DNA from: Haladaptatus halobius
Lineage (GTDB): Archaea; Halobacteriota; Halobacteria; Halobacteriales; Haladaptataceae
DNA: 64,000 nucleotides
Assembly (NCBI RefSeq): GCF_020618475.1
Contig: NZ_CP085339.1
Location: 372,001 to 436,000 of the forward strand
Direction of reading: 5' to 3'
The notes under the pieces: model-generated
Databases searched by the model: none
What the model saw: only the letters and a program-made list of their open reading frames with translations
What the model was told of the DNA's origin: nothing
In this document: in pieces, positions 44,886 through 54,021 of the stretch
Layout of the letters: each line of letters begins with the position of its first letter
How positions within the stretch are numbered: position 1 is the first letter of the stretch
Made by a program: the position numbers and the translations under genes

Positions 44886-45647
44886 ATGCGAACCCACGAC
44901 ACACCGGTTCAGGCGACTCAGACTACGATTCACATCATAGAGGCATTGCGCGAGCTCGAAACCGCTGGCGTCTCCGAAATCGCCAACCATCTCTCCGTGC
45001 CGACGAGCACGGCCTTCGATCATCTGCGAACACTTGAACGGAACGAGTTTGTTCGCAAGGAGGGGAGCGAATACACCCTCGGAAGCCGCTTTCTAGAGAT
45101 TGGCGGGCACTGCCGGAGTAACGACCACCTCTTTCAGATTGCCGAGCCAGAAATACAGAAAATGGCCCACAAGACGGGTGAACACGCGAATCTTATGATC
45201 GAGGAGTTCGGTCGGGGGATCTTCTATGCAAAGGCCGAAGGTGAAGACGCGTTCCAGCTCGACACACACATCGGTAAACAAGTTCATCTCCAGACCACCA
45301 GCGCGGGGAAGGCCATTCTTGCCGAACTCCCTAGAGAGCGGGTGGAAGAAATCATCGACATTCATGGCCTCCCGGCGGTCACCAAAAACACCATCACTGA
45401 CAGAGACGCCCTTTTTGAGGAACTAAACACGGTTCGCGAGCAAGGGTTTGCGACGGATACTGAAGAACGGATTCAAGGTGTTCGATGTGTGGGTGCAGCG
45501 CTCACCGACAGCGATGGTAAGGCGATTGGCGCAGTGAGCGTTTCCGGTCCAAAAAGTGGAATGAAGGACAAGGATTTCTTCGAGGATATTCCGGAGTTGG
45601 TTCTGCGAACTGCAAACGTCATCGAAATCAATATAAAATATCGGTGA
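44886..45647 (+). CDS. IclR-family regulator (XacR-like)
   Basis: The ATG at 44886 (MRTHDTPVQATQTTIHIIEA) gives 253 residues; the longer frame has a non-conserved leader. An N-terminal winged helix (VSEIANHLSVPTSTAFDHLR) is followed by the IclR effector domain with LQTTSAGKAILAEL and GVRCVGAAL. In H. volcanii the pentose regulon is controlled by the IclR protein XacR, so this gene is the likely regulator of the island. It lies convergent to the dehydratase gene and downstream of the SDR. Its target could be the TTCCGG dyads at 47.2 kb; that link is inference. Confidence 0.85.
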   Translation: MRTHDTPVQATQTTIHIIEALRELETAGVSEIANHLSVPTSTAFDHLRTLERNEFVRKEGSEYTLGSRFLEIGGHCRSNDHLFQIAEPEIQKMAHKTGEHANLMIEEFGRGIFYAKAEGEDAFQLDTHIGKQVHLQTTSAGKAILAELPRERVEEIIDIHGLPAVTKNTITDRDALFEELNTVREQGFATDTEERIQGVRCVGAALTDSDGKAIGAVSVSGPKSGMKDKDFFEDIPELVLRTANVIEINIKYR

Positions 45648-45689
45648 TTTGAAATTATTCGAGCGTGTTCCGGTAGATCGGACGATCCA

Positions 45690-46859
45690 TTATTCCAGTT
45701 GGCGTGTTTCCCAATCCTTCTCGAAGAGATTGATGGTGTGGACGTGATCCTCGCTGTATTTGTGTTCTTCAACCACGTCCATATCAAGTTCGATACCGTA
45801 GCCCGAGCCGTCTGGGATGTGGACGTGACCGTCCTCGACGGACACCGGTTCTTGTAGGAGATCTTCGACCCATTCAACGTCGTACGTTTGGAACACTTCC
45901 TGGATCATGAAGTTCGGGACGGTCGCACAAAGATGGGCGTAGATTGCTGTCGCGACCGGCCCTTGTGGGTTATGTGGTGCGAAGCTGACGTGATCCGCCT
46001 CTGCGATCCCTGCGATTTTCTTCCCCTCGGTAAGACCACCTGTGTTCATTAGGTCCGGTTGGACGATATCGACGTCCGTTCGGGTGACCAACTCGAAGAA
46101 ATCATGTTTTGTCATGTGGCGTTCGCCAGTTGCGATGGGTATCGGGGATTTGTCGGCTACTTCACCGAGACTGTTGATGGAGTCCGGTGGACATGGCTCT
46201 TCAAACCACGTCGGCTCGAATTCGTCGAGTTTGCGTGAAATGTCGACGGCCTGGCCAGCGGTAAAGCGACCGTGGCCCTCGATTAGTAAGTCGATATCTG
46301 GTCCAACAGCCTCACGGACGGCTCGGACGATGTCGACTGAGTGGTTGAGTTCCTTTTTACTCATTCGTTGCCAGGCAGTACTGAAAGGATCGAATTTCAT
46401 CGCGTCGTACCCGTCGTCGACGACACGTTCAGCCGCACGGGCAAAACCTTCCGGTTCCCCGTCTGCATCGGTGTACCAACCATTTGCGTACGCGCGCAAC
46501 CGGTCGCCGTGGATCTTCCCACCAAGGAGTTCATAAACGGGCTTTTCGAGTAGCTTTCCCTTGATGTCCCAGCAGGCCATGTCCACCGCCGAACAGACGG
46601 TCGTATTGATAACGTTCTTTGAAAACCACTCATCACGGTACATCTCCAGCCAAATTTGCTCAGTGTTGAATGGATCCTTGCCGATAAAGTAATTTGACAT
46701 CTCCTCGATTGCCGCCGCGACCGTTCGTGGTTTGTCGTGGGTTGTGGCCTCTGCGAGCCCAGTGATGCCCGCATCCGTTTTAAGTTGGACGAATACCCAC
46801 GGTTTCCATGGATTTGCGACAATGTACGTTTCCACGTCGGTGATATTAATAGCCGACAT
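45690..46859 (-). CDS. Enolase-superfamily sugar-acid dehydratase (xylonate/arabinonate type)
   Basis: The 389-residue protein has an enolase-superfamily barrel. Metal ligands are Glu194 (LLIEGHGRF), Glu220 (WFEEPCPP) and Glu246 (ATGER), with His196 after the first ligand and the catalytic His296 in FAPHNPQGP; an MKFDPF segment (Lys155) precedes them. This is the D-galactonate/xylonate dehydratase group used in haloarchaeal pentose and hexose oxidation. It would convert pentonate to 2-keto-3-deoxypentonate. It is divergent from the FAH-family dehydratase across a 522-base operator region. Confidence 0.88.
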   Translation of the reverse strand: MSAINITDVETYIVANPWKPWVFVQLKTDAGITGLAEATTHDKPRTVAAAIEEMSNYFIGKDPFNTEQIWLEMYRDEWFSKNVINTTVCSAVDMACWDIKGKLLEKPVYELLGGKIHGDRLRAYANGWYTDADGEPEGFARAAERVVDDGYDAMKFDPFSTAWQRMSKKELNHSVDIVRAVREAVGPDIDLLIEGHGRFTAGQAVDISRKLDEFEPTWFEEPCPPDSINSLGEVADKSPIPIATGERHMTKHDFFELVTRTDVDIVQPDLMNTGGLTEGKKIAGIAEADHVSFAPHNPQGPVATAIYAHLCATVPNFMIQEVFQTYDVEWVEDLLQEPVSVEDGHVHIPDGSGYGIELDMDVVEEHKYSEDHVHTINLFEKDWETRQLE

Positions 46860-47181
46860 AGATAAACGAGGAACCAGCGCCGTATTAAATCCACCGACAC
46901 TCTCCTTTCGAGGTGAAGAGTTATCTCGGTTAGTCGATAAATAGATAGGTCTATTAGTAACTCGTCGGCTGACTCCGACCGCTCCGTCAGTGGCGGACTT
47001 ACCCAGAATCGCTCCTCTTGGGTACTCACGAGAAGTAAAAGTGATTAGAAGAAGGTCGATAGCATAATGAGTGGACTCTGTTTGAACGTATCAAATAACT
47101 AATACGAGCAGTGCGTATAGAATTATCAATGTTACTGGCAAACCACCTCGCATTGGGCACCTCGCCGGAACTGGCATCGTT

Positions 47182-47198
47182 TTCCGTTCTCACCGGAA
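47182..47198. promoter_or_regulatory. Candidate operator 1: TTCCGT-TCTCA-CCGGAA
   Basis: Six-base arms TTCCGT and CCGGAA (one mismatch) are separated by five bases. The arrangement is identical to the site at 47297. Confidence 0.5.
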
Positions 47199-47296
47199 AC
47201 GAAGTAAGCATCTGAATCTTGCTATAATGGAGTGTTTTTCACGTTCGAACACTTTCCATTACATGCTTAGATCTGTAACGTCAAGATTGCAGAGTG

Positions 47297-47313
47297 TTCC
47301 GGTCTTGCCGGAA
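47297..47313. promoter_or_regulatory. Candidate operator 2: TTCCGG-TCTTG-CCGGAA
   Basis: A perfect inverted repeat of six bases with a five-base spacer, 115 bases (about eleven helical turns) from the first copy and 69 bases before the kdxD-like start at 47382. Two sites on one face of the helix suit an IclR-type tetramer; this is inference. Confidence 0.55.
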
Positions 47314-47381
47314 ATTATTCTTTGGTTCTGATCATCTCCGGAAGAGCAAGATACTTGTGAACTGCCCTACGTGGGACATAC

Positions 47382-48257
47382 ATGCGATATTATCGCATTG
47401 AACGAGACGGCTCCGTCTCACTAGTGACCCGCGAAGGTTCGATAGCGTATGATCTCACGGCGACTAACCAGAGTCCCACCTCATTTATCGAGTTGGCTTC
47501 CGCGGCGTCGCTGACCAATAAACGTATTGACGAAGTCGCCGCCGAGCTGGCGAAGGATGCTCCGACCGTCGACTTCGAAACCATCCGGACGCACCTCATC
47601 CGTCCCATCGACCCAGACGAGGTGTGGGGCGCTGGCGTAACGTACGCCATCAGCCAAGAGGCTCGGCAGGACAAAGGCGGACTCGCCGAGTCATACTTAA
47701 ACGCCTACGAAGGAGATCGACCTGAGGTGTACCTCAAAGGGACACCGAACCGGACTGTCGGACCGAACGACGCGATCGGCATTCGCGGTGATTCCAACTG
47801 GGATGTTTCAGAACCGGAACTTACCTTGATACTCTACAAGGGGGATATTGTCGGCTACACCGTCGGAAACGACGTCTGTAGTCGAGATATTGAACAAGAA
47901 AATCTGCTTTACCTCCCACAGAGCAAGATCTACTCGAAGAGCTGTTCCATCGGTCCCTGTATTGCGACCGAGGAAACCATCGGGGATCCACTTGACGTGA
48001 AGATGGAACTGACCATTACGCGTGACGGTGAAACTGTCTTCCAAGACGATACGTCGACGAGCGAGATGGTTCGAACCTGTGAGGAACTAGCCTCGTATTT
48101 CGAGCGTTACAACGAGGTCCCCGAATTAACAGCACTGCTGACGGGAACTTCGATAATACCCCCTGACAACGTGACACTCGAAGATGGTGACCAAGTCGCT
48201 ATCGAAATCGAGAACATCGGGGTACTTGAAAACTCCGTCGAACTCCTCGAATCTTGA
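47382..48257 (+). CDS. FAH-family 2-keto-3-deoxypentonate dehydratase (KdxD-like)
   Basis: The 291-residue protein is a fumarylacetoacetate hydrolase-fold enzyme. It has the family core WGAGVTYAISQEARQDKGG, EVYLKGTPNRTVGPNDAIGI, SEPELTLILYKGDIVGYTVG and YSKSCSIGPCIATEE, providing metal-binding Glu and Asp residues. In H. volcanii such a protein dehydrates 2-keto-3-deoxyxylonate/arabinonate to alpha-ketoglutarate semialdehyde. Position next to the enolase-type dehydratase and the lactonase strongly supports this role. Cytoplasmic, normal length. Confidence 0.87.
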   Translation: MRYYRIERDGSVSLVTREGSIAYDLTATNQSPTSFIELASAASLTNKRIDEVAAELAKDAPTVDFETIRTHLIRPIDPDEVWGAGVTYAISQEARQDKGGLAESYLNAYEGDRPEVYLKGTPNRTVGPNDAIGIRGDSNWDVSEPELTLILYKGDIVGYTVGNDVCSRDIEQENLLYLPQSKIYSKSCSIGPCIATEETIGDPLDVKMELTITRDGETVFQDDTSTSEMVRTCEELASYFERYNEVPELTALLTGTSIIPPDNVTLEDGDQVAIEIENIGVLENSVELLES

Positions 48258-48614
48258 GAGAACCTACACCGATAGGCATCCGATTGTTGATGGTACTGGA
48301 CATGTGGGGGAACGTTGTCTCTCTTTGTCCCTTATTTTGACCGATATATACGCTATTTCCTAGAGGCCGGAAAATTAGAAAGAGATTCGTGGAGTATAAT
48401 AAGTCAGAAGAAATTATTGCAAGGAATATTTAGAATCTTGGAGGCAATCAGATCCACGGTTCGAAACGCTACAATCAGTATTCAAAGCAAGCTTGCTACA
48501 TTGAGTATTGAGAAGAAAATCTACTCTCGTCGCAGTAGGGCGAATTAAAAAAGAAAAAACAACAGGAAATAACCGGAAGAAAACTATTATTGTTCCAGTT
48601 CCGAATGGAATAGT
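48258..48614. other. AT-rich intergenic stretch
   Basis: No credible gene; a TTG-started frame at 48315 has no family features. The 3' part (ATTATTGTTCCAGTTCCG) probably holds the GH127 promoter. Confidence 0.4.
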
Positions 48615-50588
48615 ATGTCTGATGTAAACACACGGCAGGTAGTAGCTATCCCATACGAGAACATCACGATCACAGATGAGTTCTGGGAGTCGTGGTTGAG
48701 GGCCATTCGAGAAAACACCCTTCGATCACAGTATGAACAGTTGGCGACGACCGGATGCCTCGACAACTTTCGCCGCGTGATCGGCCAATCGGATGGGAAG
48801 TTTGAAGGAATGTGGTTCGAAGATTCGGATGCTTATAAGTGGATCGAGGCAGTGAGTCACACCCTCTCAAGGACGGACGATCCGGAGCTACGTGAACGAC
48901 TGGACGATGTTGTTTCGTTGGTAGTCGACGCGCAGGCCGACGACGGCTACCTCAACACATACGTGATGCTGGAAGCGCCAAATCTGCGGTCGACGAACCT
49001 GAATATGTTACACGAACTTTACTGTGCCGGACACCTCATTGAGGCTGCAGTCGCCCATCACAGAGCGACCGGAGAGGAGCGACTGCTTGCCGTGGCACAA
49101 GCACTAGCCGACCTCGTCGACGGTGTCTTCGGCCCCGACGGTCGGGATGGCACCCCCGGTCATGAGGAAATCGAATTGGCTCTGGTCGAACTGTACCGGG
49201 TAACCGACGAGGTTCGATACCTCGACTTGGCGCGATTCTTCATTGACCAACGCGGTCGCGGGACGCTGAAACGCGAGTTCGAGAACCAAGCGGAGCAAGC
49301 CGGCGACGAAGACATATGGGATGGTGCACGCAGCGAGTTCTTCGAGGATGGATGCTACGACGGGAGTTATGCGCAGGATCATGCACCTGTCGTTGAACAG
49401 GAAACGGTGGAAGGACACGCGGTTCGTGCGATGTATCTGTTCGCCGGCGTAGCCGATGTCGTCTTAGAGAGTGGCGGTACTAAGCTGTTCACGGCGCTTG
49501 AACGCTTGTGGGAGGGTATGGTAGACCGACGAATGTACGTCACGGGGGGAATCGGCTCCACTCACAAAGGGGAACGATTCACCGAAGACTACCACCTACC
49601 TAACGACACGTCCTATGCGGAGACGTGTGCGACAGTTGGAAGCATTTTTTGGAATCAGCGAATGTTCTTGCTCACTGGCGATACACAGTATTTGAACCTC
49701 GTCGAGAGGACGCTCTATAACGGCTTCTTGGCCGGAATCTCGCTTAACGCCACAGAGTTCTTCTATGCGAACCCACTCCAGGTAGATTCTGACGGTCACG
49801 CACTCCACGATGTCGACCCGATCCGATTCTCGAACGAACGACAAGACTGGTTCGACTGTGCATGCTGTCCGCCGAATGCCGCCCGTCTACTGGCGTCCCT
49901 TGGTGATTACCTCTATGCCCGGTCGGCGAGCACCGACGCGATCTACGTGAATCATTTCGTCGAGAGCGAGGTGATCTTCTCAATCCGTCACACAGACGTC
50001 CGTCTCCGTCAAGAGACGAAGTATCCGTGGGCTGGCGACGTGACCCTCCGAATCGATGTCGCTAAATCAGTACCGTTTCCGCTCCACGTTCGCGTTCCGG
50101 ACTGGTGCGAAACGGTGTCCGCAACTCTCAATGGTGAGGAACTGTCGGTGGACGCCGACGCGGAGTATCTCACCGTCGATCGGGAGTGGGAGACGGATGA
50201 ACTCGCAGTCACGTTCGAGATGCGGCCAGAGCTGCTTGTTGCACATCCAACGGTTCGCGCCGATATAGGGAACGTGGCGCTACGATACGGGCCGCTCATC
50301 TACTGTCTGGAGGAGGTCGATAACGAACGACCGCTTCACCACTACGCGATTTCGGAGACAGGAAAAGTCGAGGCAGAGTTCGAACCCGGCCTACTCAACG
50401 GGGTGGTGACGTTGACGGGATCTGCTCGCCTTCCCGCGACCGAAGAATGGGAGGGCACTCTATACCGTCTGTTTACAGATACGGCAACAGTCGACGCCGA
50501 GTTCACGGCCGTCCCGTACTACGCGTGGGCTAACCGGGAGCCGGGAGAAATGCGCGTCTGGCTCCGATCGGTGTTGGAACACGACTGA
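48615..50588 (+). CDS. GH127 beta-L-arabinofuranosidase
   Basis: The 657-residue protein has the (alpha/alpha)6 barrel of GH127 (formerly DUF1680). Key residues correspond to the characterised HypBA1 enzyme: Glu320 in HKGERF, Glu336 and Cys338 in YAETCATV, and Cys417/Cys418 in DCACCPPN, which form the zinc site with a Cys nucleophile. The C-terminal beta domains are complete. No signal peptide is present, so it acts on imported substrates. Such enzymes release L-arabinose from beta-linked arabino-oligosaccharides typical of plant glycoproteins. With GH51 this lets the cell handle both anomers. Confidence 0.92.
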   Translation: MSDVNTRQVVAIPYENITITDEFWESWLRAIRENTLRSQYEQLATTGCLDNFRRVIGQSDGKFEGMWFEDSDAYKWIEAVSHTLSRTDDPELRERLDDVVSLVVDAQADDGYLNTYVMLEAPNLRSTNLNMLHELYCAGHLIEAAVAHHRATGEERLLAVAQALADLVDGVFGPDGRDGTPGHEEIELALVELYRVTDEVRYLDLARFFIDQRGRGTLKREFENQAEQAGDEDIWDGARSEFFEDGCYDGSYAQDHAPVVEQETVEGHAVRAMYLFAGVADVVLESGGTKLFTALERLWEGMVDRRMYVTGGIGSTHKGERFTEDYHLPNDTSYAETCATVGSIFWNQRMFLLTGDTQYLNLVERTLYNGFLAGISLNATEFFYANPLQVDSDGHALHDVDPIRFSNERQDWFDCACCPPNAARLLASLGDYLYARSASTDAIYVNHFVESEVIFSIRHTDVRLRQETKYPWAGDVTLRIDVAKSVPFPLHVRVPDWCETVSATLNGEELSVDADAEYLTVDREWETDELAVTFEMRPELLVAHPTVRADIGNVALRYGPLIYCLEEVDNERPLHHYAISETGKVEAEFEPGLLNGVVTLTGSARLPATEEWEGTLYRLFTDTATVDAEFTAVPYYAWANREPGEMRVWLRSVLEHD

Positions 50589-51216
50589 CAAACACATGGA
50601 CAACACCGTTATGTCTGCGTCGAGAGAGGATTCTGGTGTAGAGCGTCGTCACTGGATGTTCGATCTTTCGGTGAGATTAGGTGTTATCTTTTCGGATAGT
50701 TTTTGTAATTCGAATGAGACTTGACAGTGACTACTATTCAGTCTCGCCACCGGAATAACTTGCTAAACGTCAATGATAGTCGATCTTTCCGGAATCGATA
50801 TCAGTTTTTCGGAACATATTCGTTTCATCGTCGGCACACTTCCGTCTGAAATCGACGATGATCATCGTCGATTGGTGTCAGTCAGCGCCATGAGGTGGGG
50901 CGAACCCGCAGTGGTTACAGATGGTGACCCCACGCCAAGTTCGTTCAACGGTACCAGAACATTTTGGGCAATCGGACCTCATTATCAAGTGATGTGTGTT
51001 CGACAATACTTGAATCTTTATACGACAATTGTCGTAACGTTGGGCGCACATTTGAATTCGGCCAGCTTCGAAAGTTGAATCGTCAGTAACTGATTATGAG
51101 GTTGAAAACGACGCTAGCATCTCCATGCATGGTACCGTCGACGCAATAAGAAGGAATACTATTCCGTTAATAGGTTCGAGGATTATCCTGATGTAGTTCC
51201 AGTCCGAATATCCCCT
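50589..51216. other. 628-base interval without a supported gene
   Basis: A 101-codon frame (50773-51078) shows no family features. The stretch contains a perfect 24-base palindrome, listed separately, and a TTTCCGGAA core at 50788. It may be the control region for the lactonase gene. Confidence 0.45.
50850..50873. promoter_or_regulatory. Perfect 24-base palindrome
   Basis: Half-site AATCGACGATGA is followed directly by its exact reverse complement, giving a perfect uninterrupted dyad at 50850-50873. It lies about 340 bases before the lactonase gene. Chance occurrence of a perfect 24-mer palindrome in 64 kb is unlikely (about 64000 positions times 4 to the power -12). Confidence 0.6.
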
Positions 51217-52104
51217 ATGGTACGAATCGAACGTGTCGCAGACGTGCGCGCCGAAACCGGAGAGAATCCGCTGTGGCATGTCGACGAAAAACGGCTCTAT
51301 TGGCTCGACATTCCGCCGGGAAAACTCTACCGCTACGACCCCAAAACGGATTTGAACGAACTCGCCTACGAAACGCCAGACGAGTCCCCTATTGGGGGAG
51401 TCACCATCGAAGCTGATGGGGCGCTACTTCTCTTCGGAGCTGGAGGTCGTGTTAGCAGGTGGGAACCAGGTACGACCAGGGCGTCGGTCATTGTGGAAGG
51501 CATCGATAGCGAAGCCGGGAGTCGATTCAATGATGTCATAGCCACCCCCGAAGGTCGAGTTTTCTGCGGGACGATGCCAACCGAAAACCATCTCGGTGCG
51601 CTCTACCGACTAGATAGGGATGGGTCGGTAACGACCGTCCTTTCGGAGGTTGATATCGCCAATGGCATGGGATTTTCCGTTGACAATGGCACATTTTATT
51701 TCACAGAATCGAATGCCAGGCATATATATGCGTTCGACTACTCTCCGGAAAGTGGAGAACTTTCCTCTCGTCGAACGTTCCTACAAACACCGGCGGATAA
51801 CGGCATTCCAGACGGGATGACTGTGGACGCCGACAGCTGTGTCTGGTCTGCGCGGTGGAACGGTGGAGTTGCGGTACAGTACGACCAAAACGGGAATCCC
51901 ATCGACAACCTTGAATTTCCAGCTCGCAAAGTCTCCAGCGTTGCCTTCGGCGGGTCAAACTTCGAGAATCTCTACGTGACGACTGCGCTTGGGAAAGCTG
52001 GTCGCCGCACAAAAGAAGGTGACGGTGCCGGAGCGCTCTTTCGCGTTACCGGACTTCCCATTGGCGGCGTTCCAGAGTACCGTTCAAGGATCGCAACTGA
52101 GTAA
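51217..52104 (+). CDS. SMP-30/gluconolactonase-family sugar lactonase
   Basis: The 295-residue protein is a six-bladed SMP-30 propeller. The metal ligands are Glu16 (GENPLWH), Asn149 (IANGMGF) and Asp199 (GIPDGMTVD), with Asn105 (RFNDVIATPEG) in the substrate pocket. Family members hydrolyse aldonolactones. Downstream of the SDR step it would open L-arabinonolactone (or xylonolactone) to the pentonate used by the dehydratases, as in the H. volcanii pathway. No signal peptide; start is of standard length. Confidence 0.88.
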   Translation: MVRIERVADVRAETGENPLWHVDEKRLYWLDIPPGKLYRYDPKTDLNELAYETPDESPIGGVTIEADGALLLFGAGGRVSRWEPGTTRASVIVEGIDSEAGSRFNDVIATPEGRVFCGTMPTENHLGALYRLDRDGSVTTVLSEVDIANGMGFSVDNGTFYFTESNARHIYAFDYSPESGELSSRRTFLQTPADNGIPDGMTVDADSCVWSARWNGGVAVQYDQNGNPIDNLEFPARKVSSVAFGGSNFENLYVTTALGKAGRRTKEGDGAGALFRVTGLPIGGVPEYRSRIATE

Positions 52105-52251
52105 TTCACACTTGGCGCCAAAGCATCGTGATTTACGCCGACCGGGAACTCTTGGTCTACCCTCGTTGGGTAATTAAATTGATCATTTGGGAAACTTCCT
52201 GTAAAGGAGGCATATACCAGAATTTGTTAGTATTACAGTATCCGTCTAAGT

Positions 52252-53268
52252 GTGCCTCCGCTACCTCTGCTCTCTGGTAATGTCCAGGCCAGGCAGTTGG
52301 GAGTCACTGACGCTAATCGTGAACTGATGGAGTGGATGCGCCAGTATAACGCTGATGCCACGAACTCGGAGCAGATACGGTTTTATGGCATTGATGCTCC
52401 GACCGAGAACGATTCAGCCGACAGCCCACGACACGCCCTTATCGTTGCCCTTGAGTACCTCTCTTCACTCGACGAAGCAGCGGCAGAGCAACACCGCGAA
52501 AAAATCGAATCGTTCCTCGGTAATGACGCCGATTGGGAAAATCCGGAAGCAATGCGTGACCCCAGCAAGGCAATCGGTCTCTCGTCGGATGCCACTGATC
52601 TGCAAATCGCCACTGAGGATCTCGCAATGGAACTCCGCATCAAGCGACCGGAGCTAGTGAAGAAGAGCAGTCAGGATCGCTACCATGAAGCGTTCCACCA
52701 CGTTTCGATTGCGCAGTACCTTCTGAATTATCATGCAGCTATGGCAGCGGATGAACCACTTGGAACAATGATGGAGATTCGGGATTCATTGATGACCAAG
52801 AATATTGGGCATATTGTAGAGTGCGAGCGACACAAAGGGAAAATCCTAATTTTCGCACACAACTCACATCTCCAGCGCAGTAAGGCTGTCTGGCCATGGT
52901 TCGAGTTTTGGCCAGTCGGATCGCATCTTGATGTGATATTTGGGTCCCACTATGCTGTAATTGGCTCCGCCCTTGGTGTCTCTGACGAGAATGGGATCGC
53001 GGAACCCGAAGATCAAACCCTTGAAGCTTGACTTGCATCATTCCCCGAATCAGGGTGTTTCCTCCCTACTCACAAAGGTAGTCATCTTTCAGAAGAGGAA
53101 ATGGCACAATTACCAGTCCGGTCAGGAGAGTCGGCAAATCCGGGATACGATCCGTTAACCTGGGAGAGTATTACTGACTTCGACTGTTTGGCCTTCCTGC
53201 GTTCGGTCACATACACACGCGGTGCACCAGCGCTTCCTGATTTACAATCTGGCCACGAAAAGGAATAG
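52252..53268 (+). pseudogene. Erythromycin esterase-like gene, N-terminally truncated with in-frame TGA
   Basis: A GTG at 52252 opens a frame with RELMEWMRQYNADATNSEQI, RFYGIDAPTEND and HHVSIAQYLLNYHAAMAADE, then KILIFAHNSHLQRSK, all typical of the EreA-like family. TGA at 53029-53031 interrupts it, but the same frame continues with FLPTHKGSHLSEEEMAQLPV and FLRSVTYTRGAPALPDLQSG to TAG 53266-53268, which is the expected C-terminus. The first about 100 family residues, including the conserved GEATHG motif, are absent. The gene is decayed. Confidence 0.7.
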
Positions 53269-53407
53269 CTCTCACCGAGGACAAACGCCATGTGATACTC
53301 CTCACTGGATTGAAAAATGACTGGATATCGAATCAGCAAGCGATCATAAGACGACTTGTGAAGAGGTCCTCTTCCCCACAAAGTTAGGATTCAGGATGGT
53401 GGGTTAG

Positions 53408-53782
53408 ATGAGTGAGACGCCTAACCTGGATGACTTGGAGCTCGACCGAGCGCTCAACTCGGTGTCGAAACAGGCTGACGAAGTTCTTGATGAGGGGACT
53501 GAATGGGTTGAACTCGTGGAACAACTCAACATTCCGACGTCGTATCGGACGCAGGATCCATACTCTGCGTGGCATGCGGCGGTAACCGACTTCGATGCGG
53601 TGTTTCTTGCTGCTCTACGGGCGAAAACCGAAGATGAATTCATTATCGGGCTATCTGATCGGCTTGCTGACAATCCAGAAATTGCTGATGCATTTAGGTT
53701 CGAAATAGACGACCTCTCCCACGGAGAGGCGTTCATTTTTCGCGGTGAATCGGTGTCTGCGGTAGTACTGTGTGCTGAATGA
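53408..53782 (+). CDS. Acidic protein of unknown function near parA
   Basis: The 124-residue protein begins MSETPNLDDLELDRALNSVS, is strongly acidic and predicted mostly helical, with WVELVEQLNIPTSYRTQDPY in the middle. I recognise no family. It starts shortly after the broken esterase gene, precedes parA by about 240 bases on the same strand, and may belong to the plasmid maintenance region. Confidence 0.5.
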   Translation: MSETPNLDDLELDRALNSVSKQADEVLDEGTEWVELVEQLNIPTSYRTQDPYSAWHAAVTDFDAVFLAALRAKTEDEFIIGLSDRLADNPEIADAFRFEIDDLSHGEAFIFRGESVSAVVLCAE

Positions 53783-54021
53783 TGGTTTTCTACGGGTAAT
53801 CGGGGGTTGGCTGGGAGCTGGAGTGGTAGAAAACTGGAAATCACATTCAGCAAATCACGGCTATTCGCAACTCCACGGCAGCCCTATCCTATATTGATAT
53901 GTGGTTTATATGTTTATCGTTAACGAATTGCTCTTTGAGTAATTTGATCACCGACATTTGCTCTTTGCGTCATTGTCTGACGCACCTTTTTGTATTATGT
54001 ATATGTATACAGTAAGCGCAT

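Larger units (their letters stand above)
46860..47381. promoter_or_regulatory. Divergent control region of the two dehydratase genes
   Basis: No gene is present. The interval contains several dyads: AATAGA-TAGG-TCTATT (46940-46955), a GTTCGAAC palindrome within a larger imperfect inverted repeat (47226-47260), and two sites with the same layout, described separately (47182, 47297). A third degenerate CCGGAA half-site lies near 47340. This is the most regulator-rich intergenic region of the pentose island. Confidence 0.6.

Noticed and set aside
48315..48548. 77-codon frame between kdxD-like and GH127 genes
   Set aside because: Starts with TTG, has no family resemblance and lies in AT-rich intergenic DNA.
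50773..51078. 101-codon frame containing the palindrome
   Set aside because: No protein features or relatives recognised; the perfect palindrome is better explained as a DNA site.
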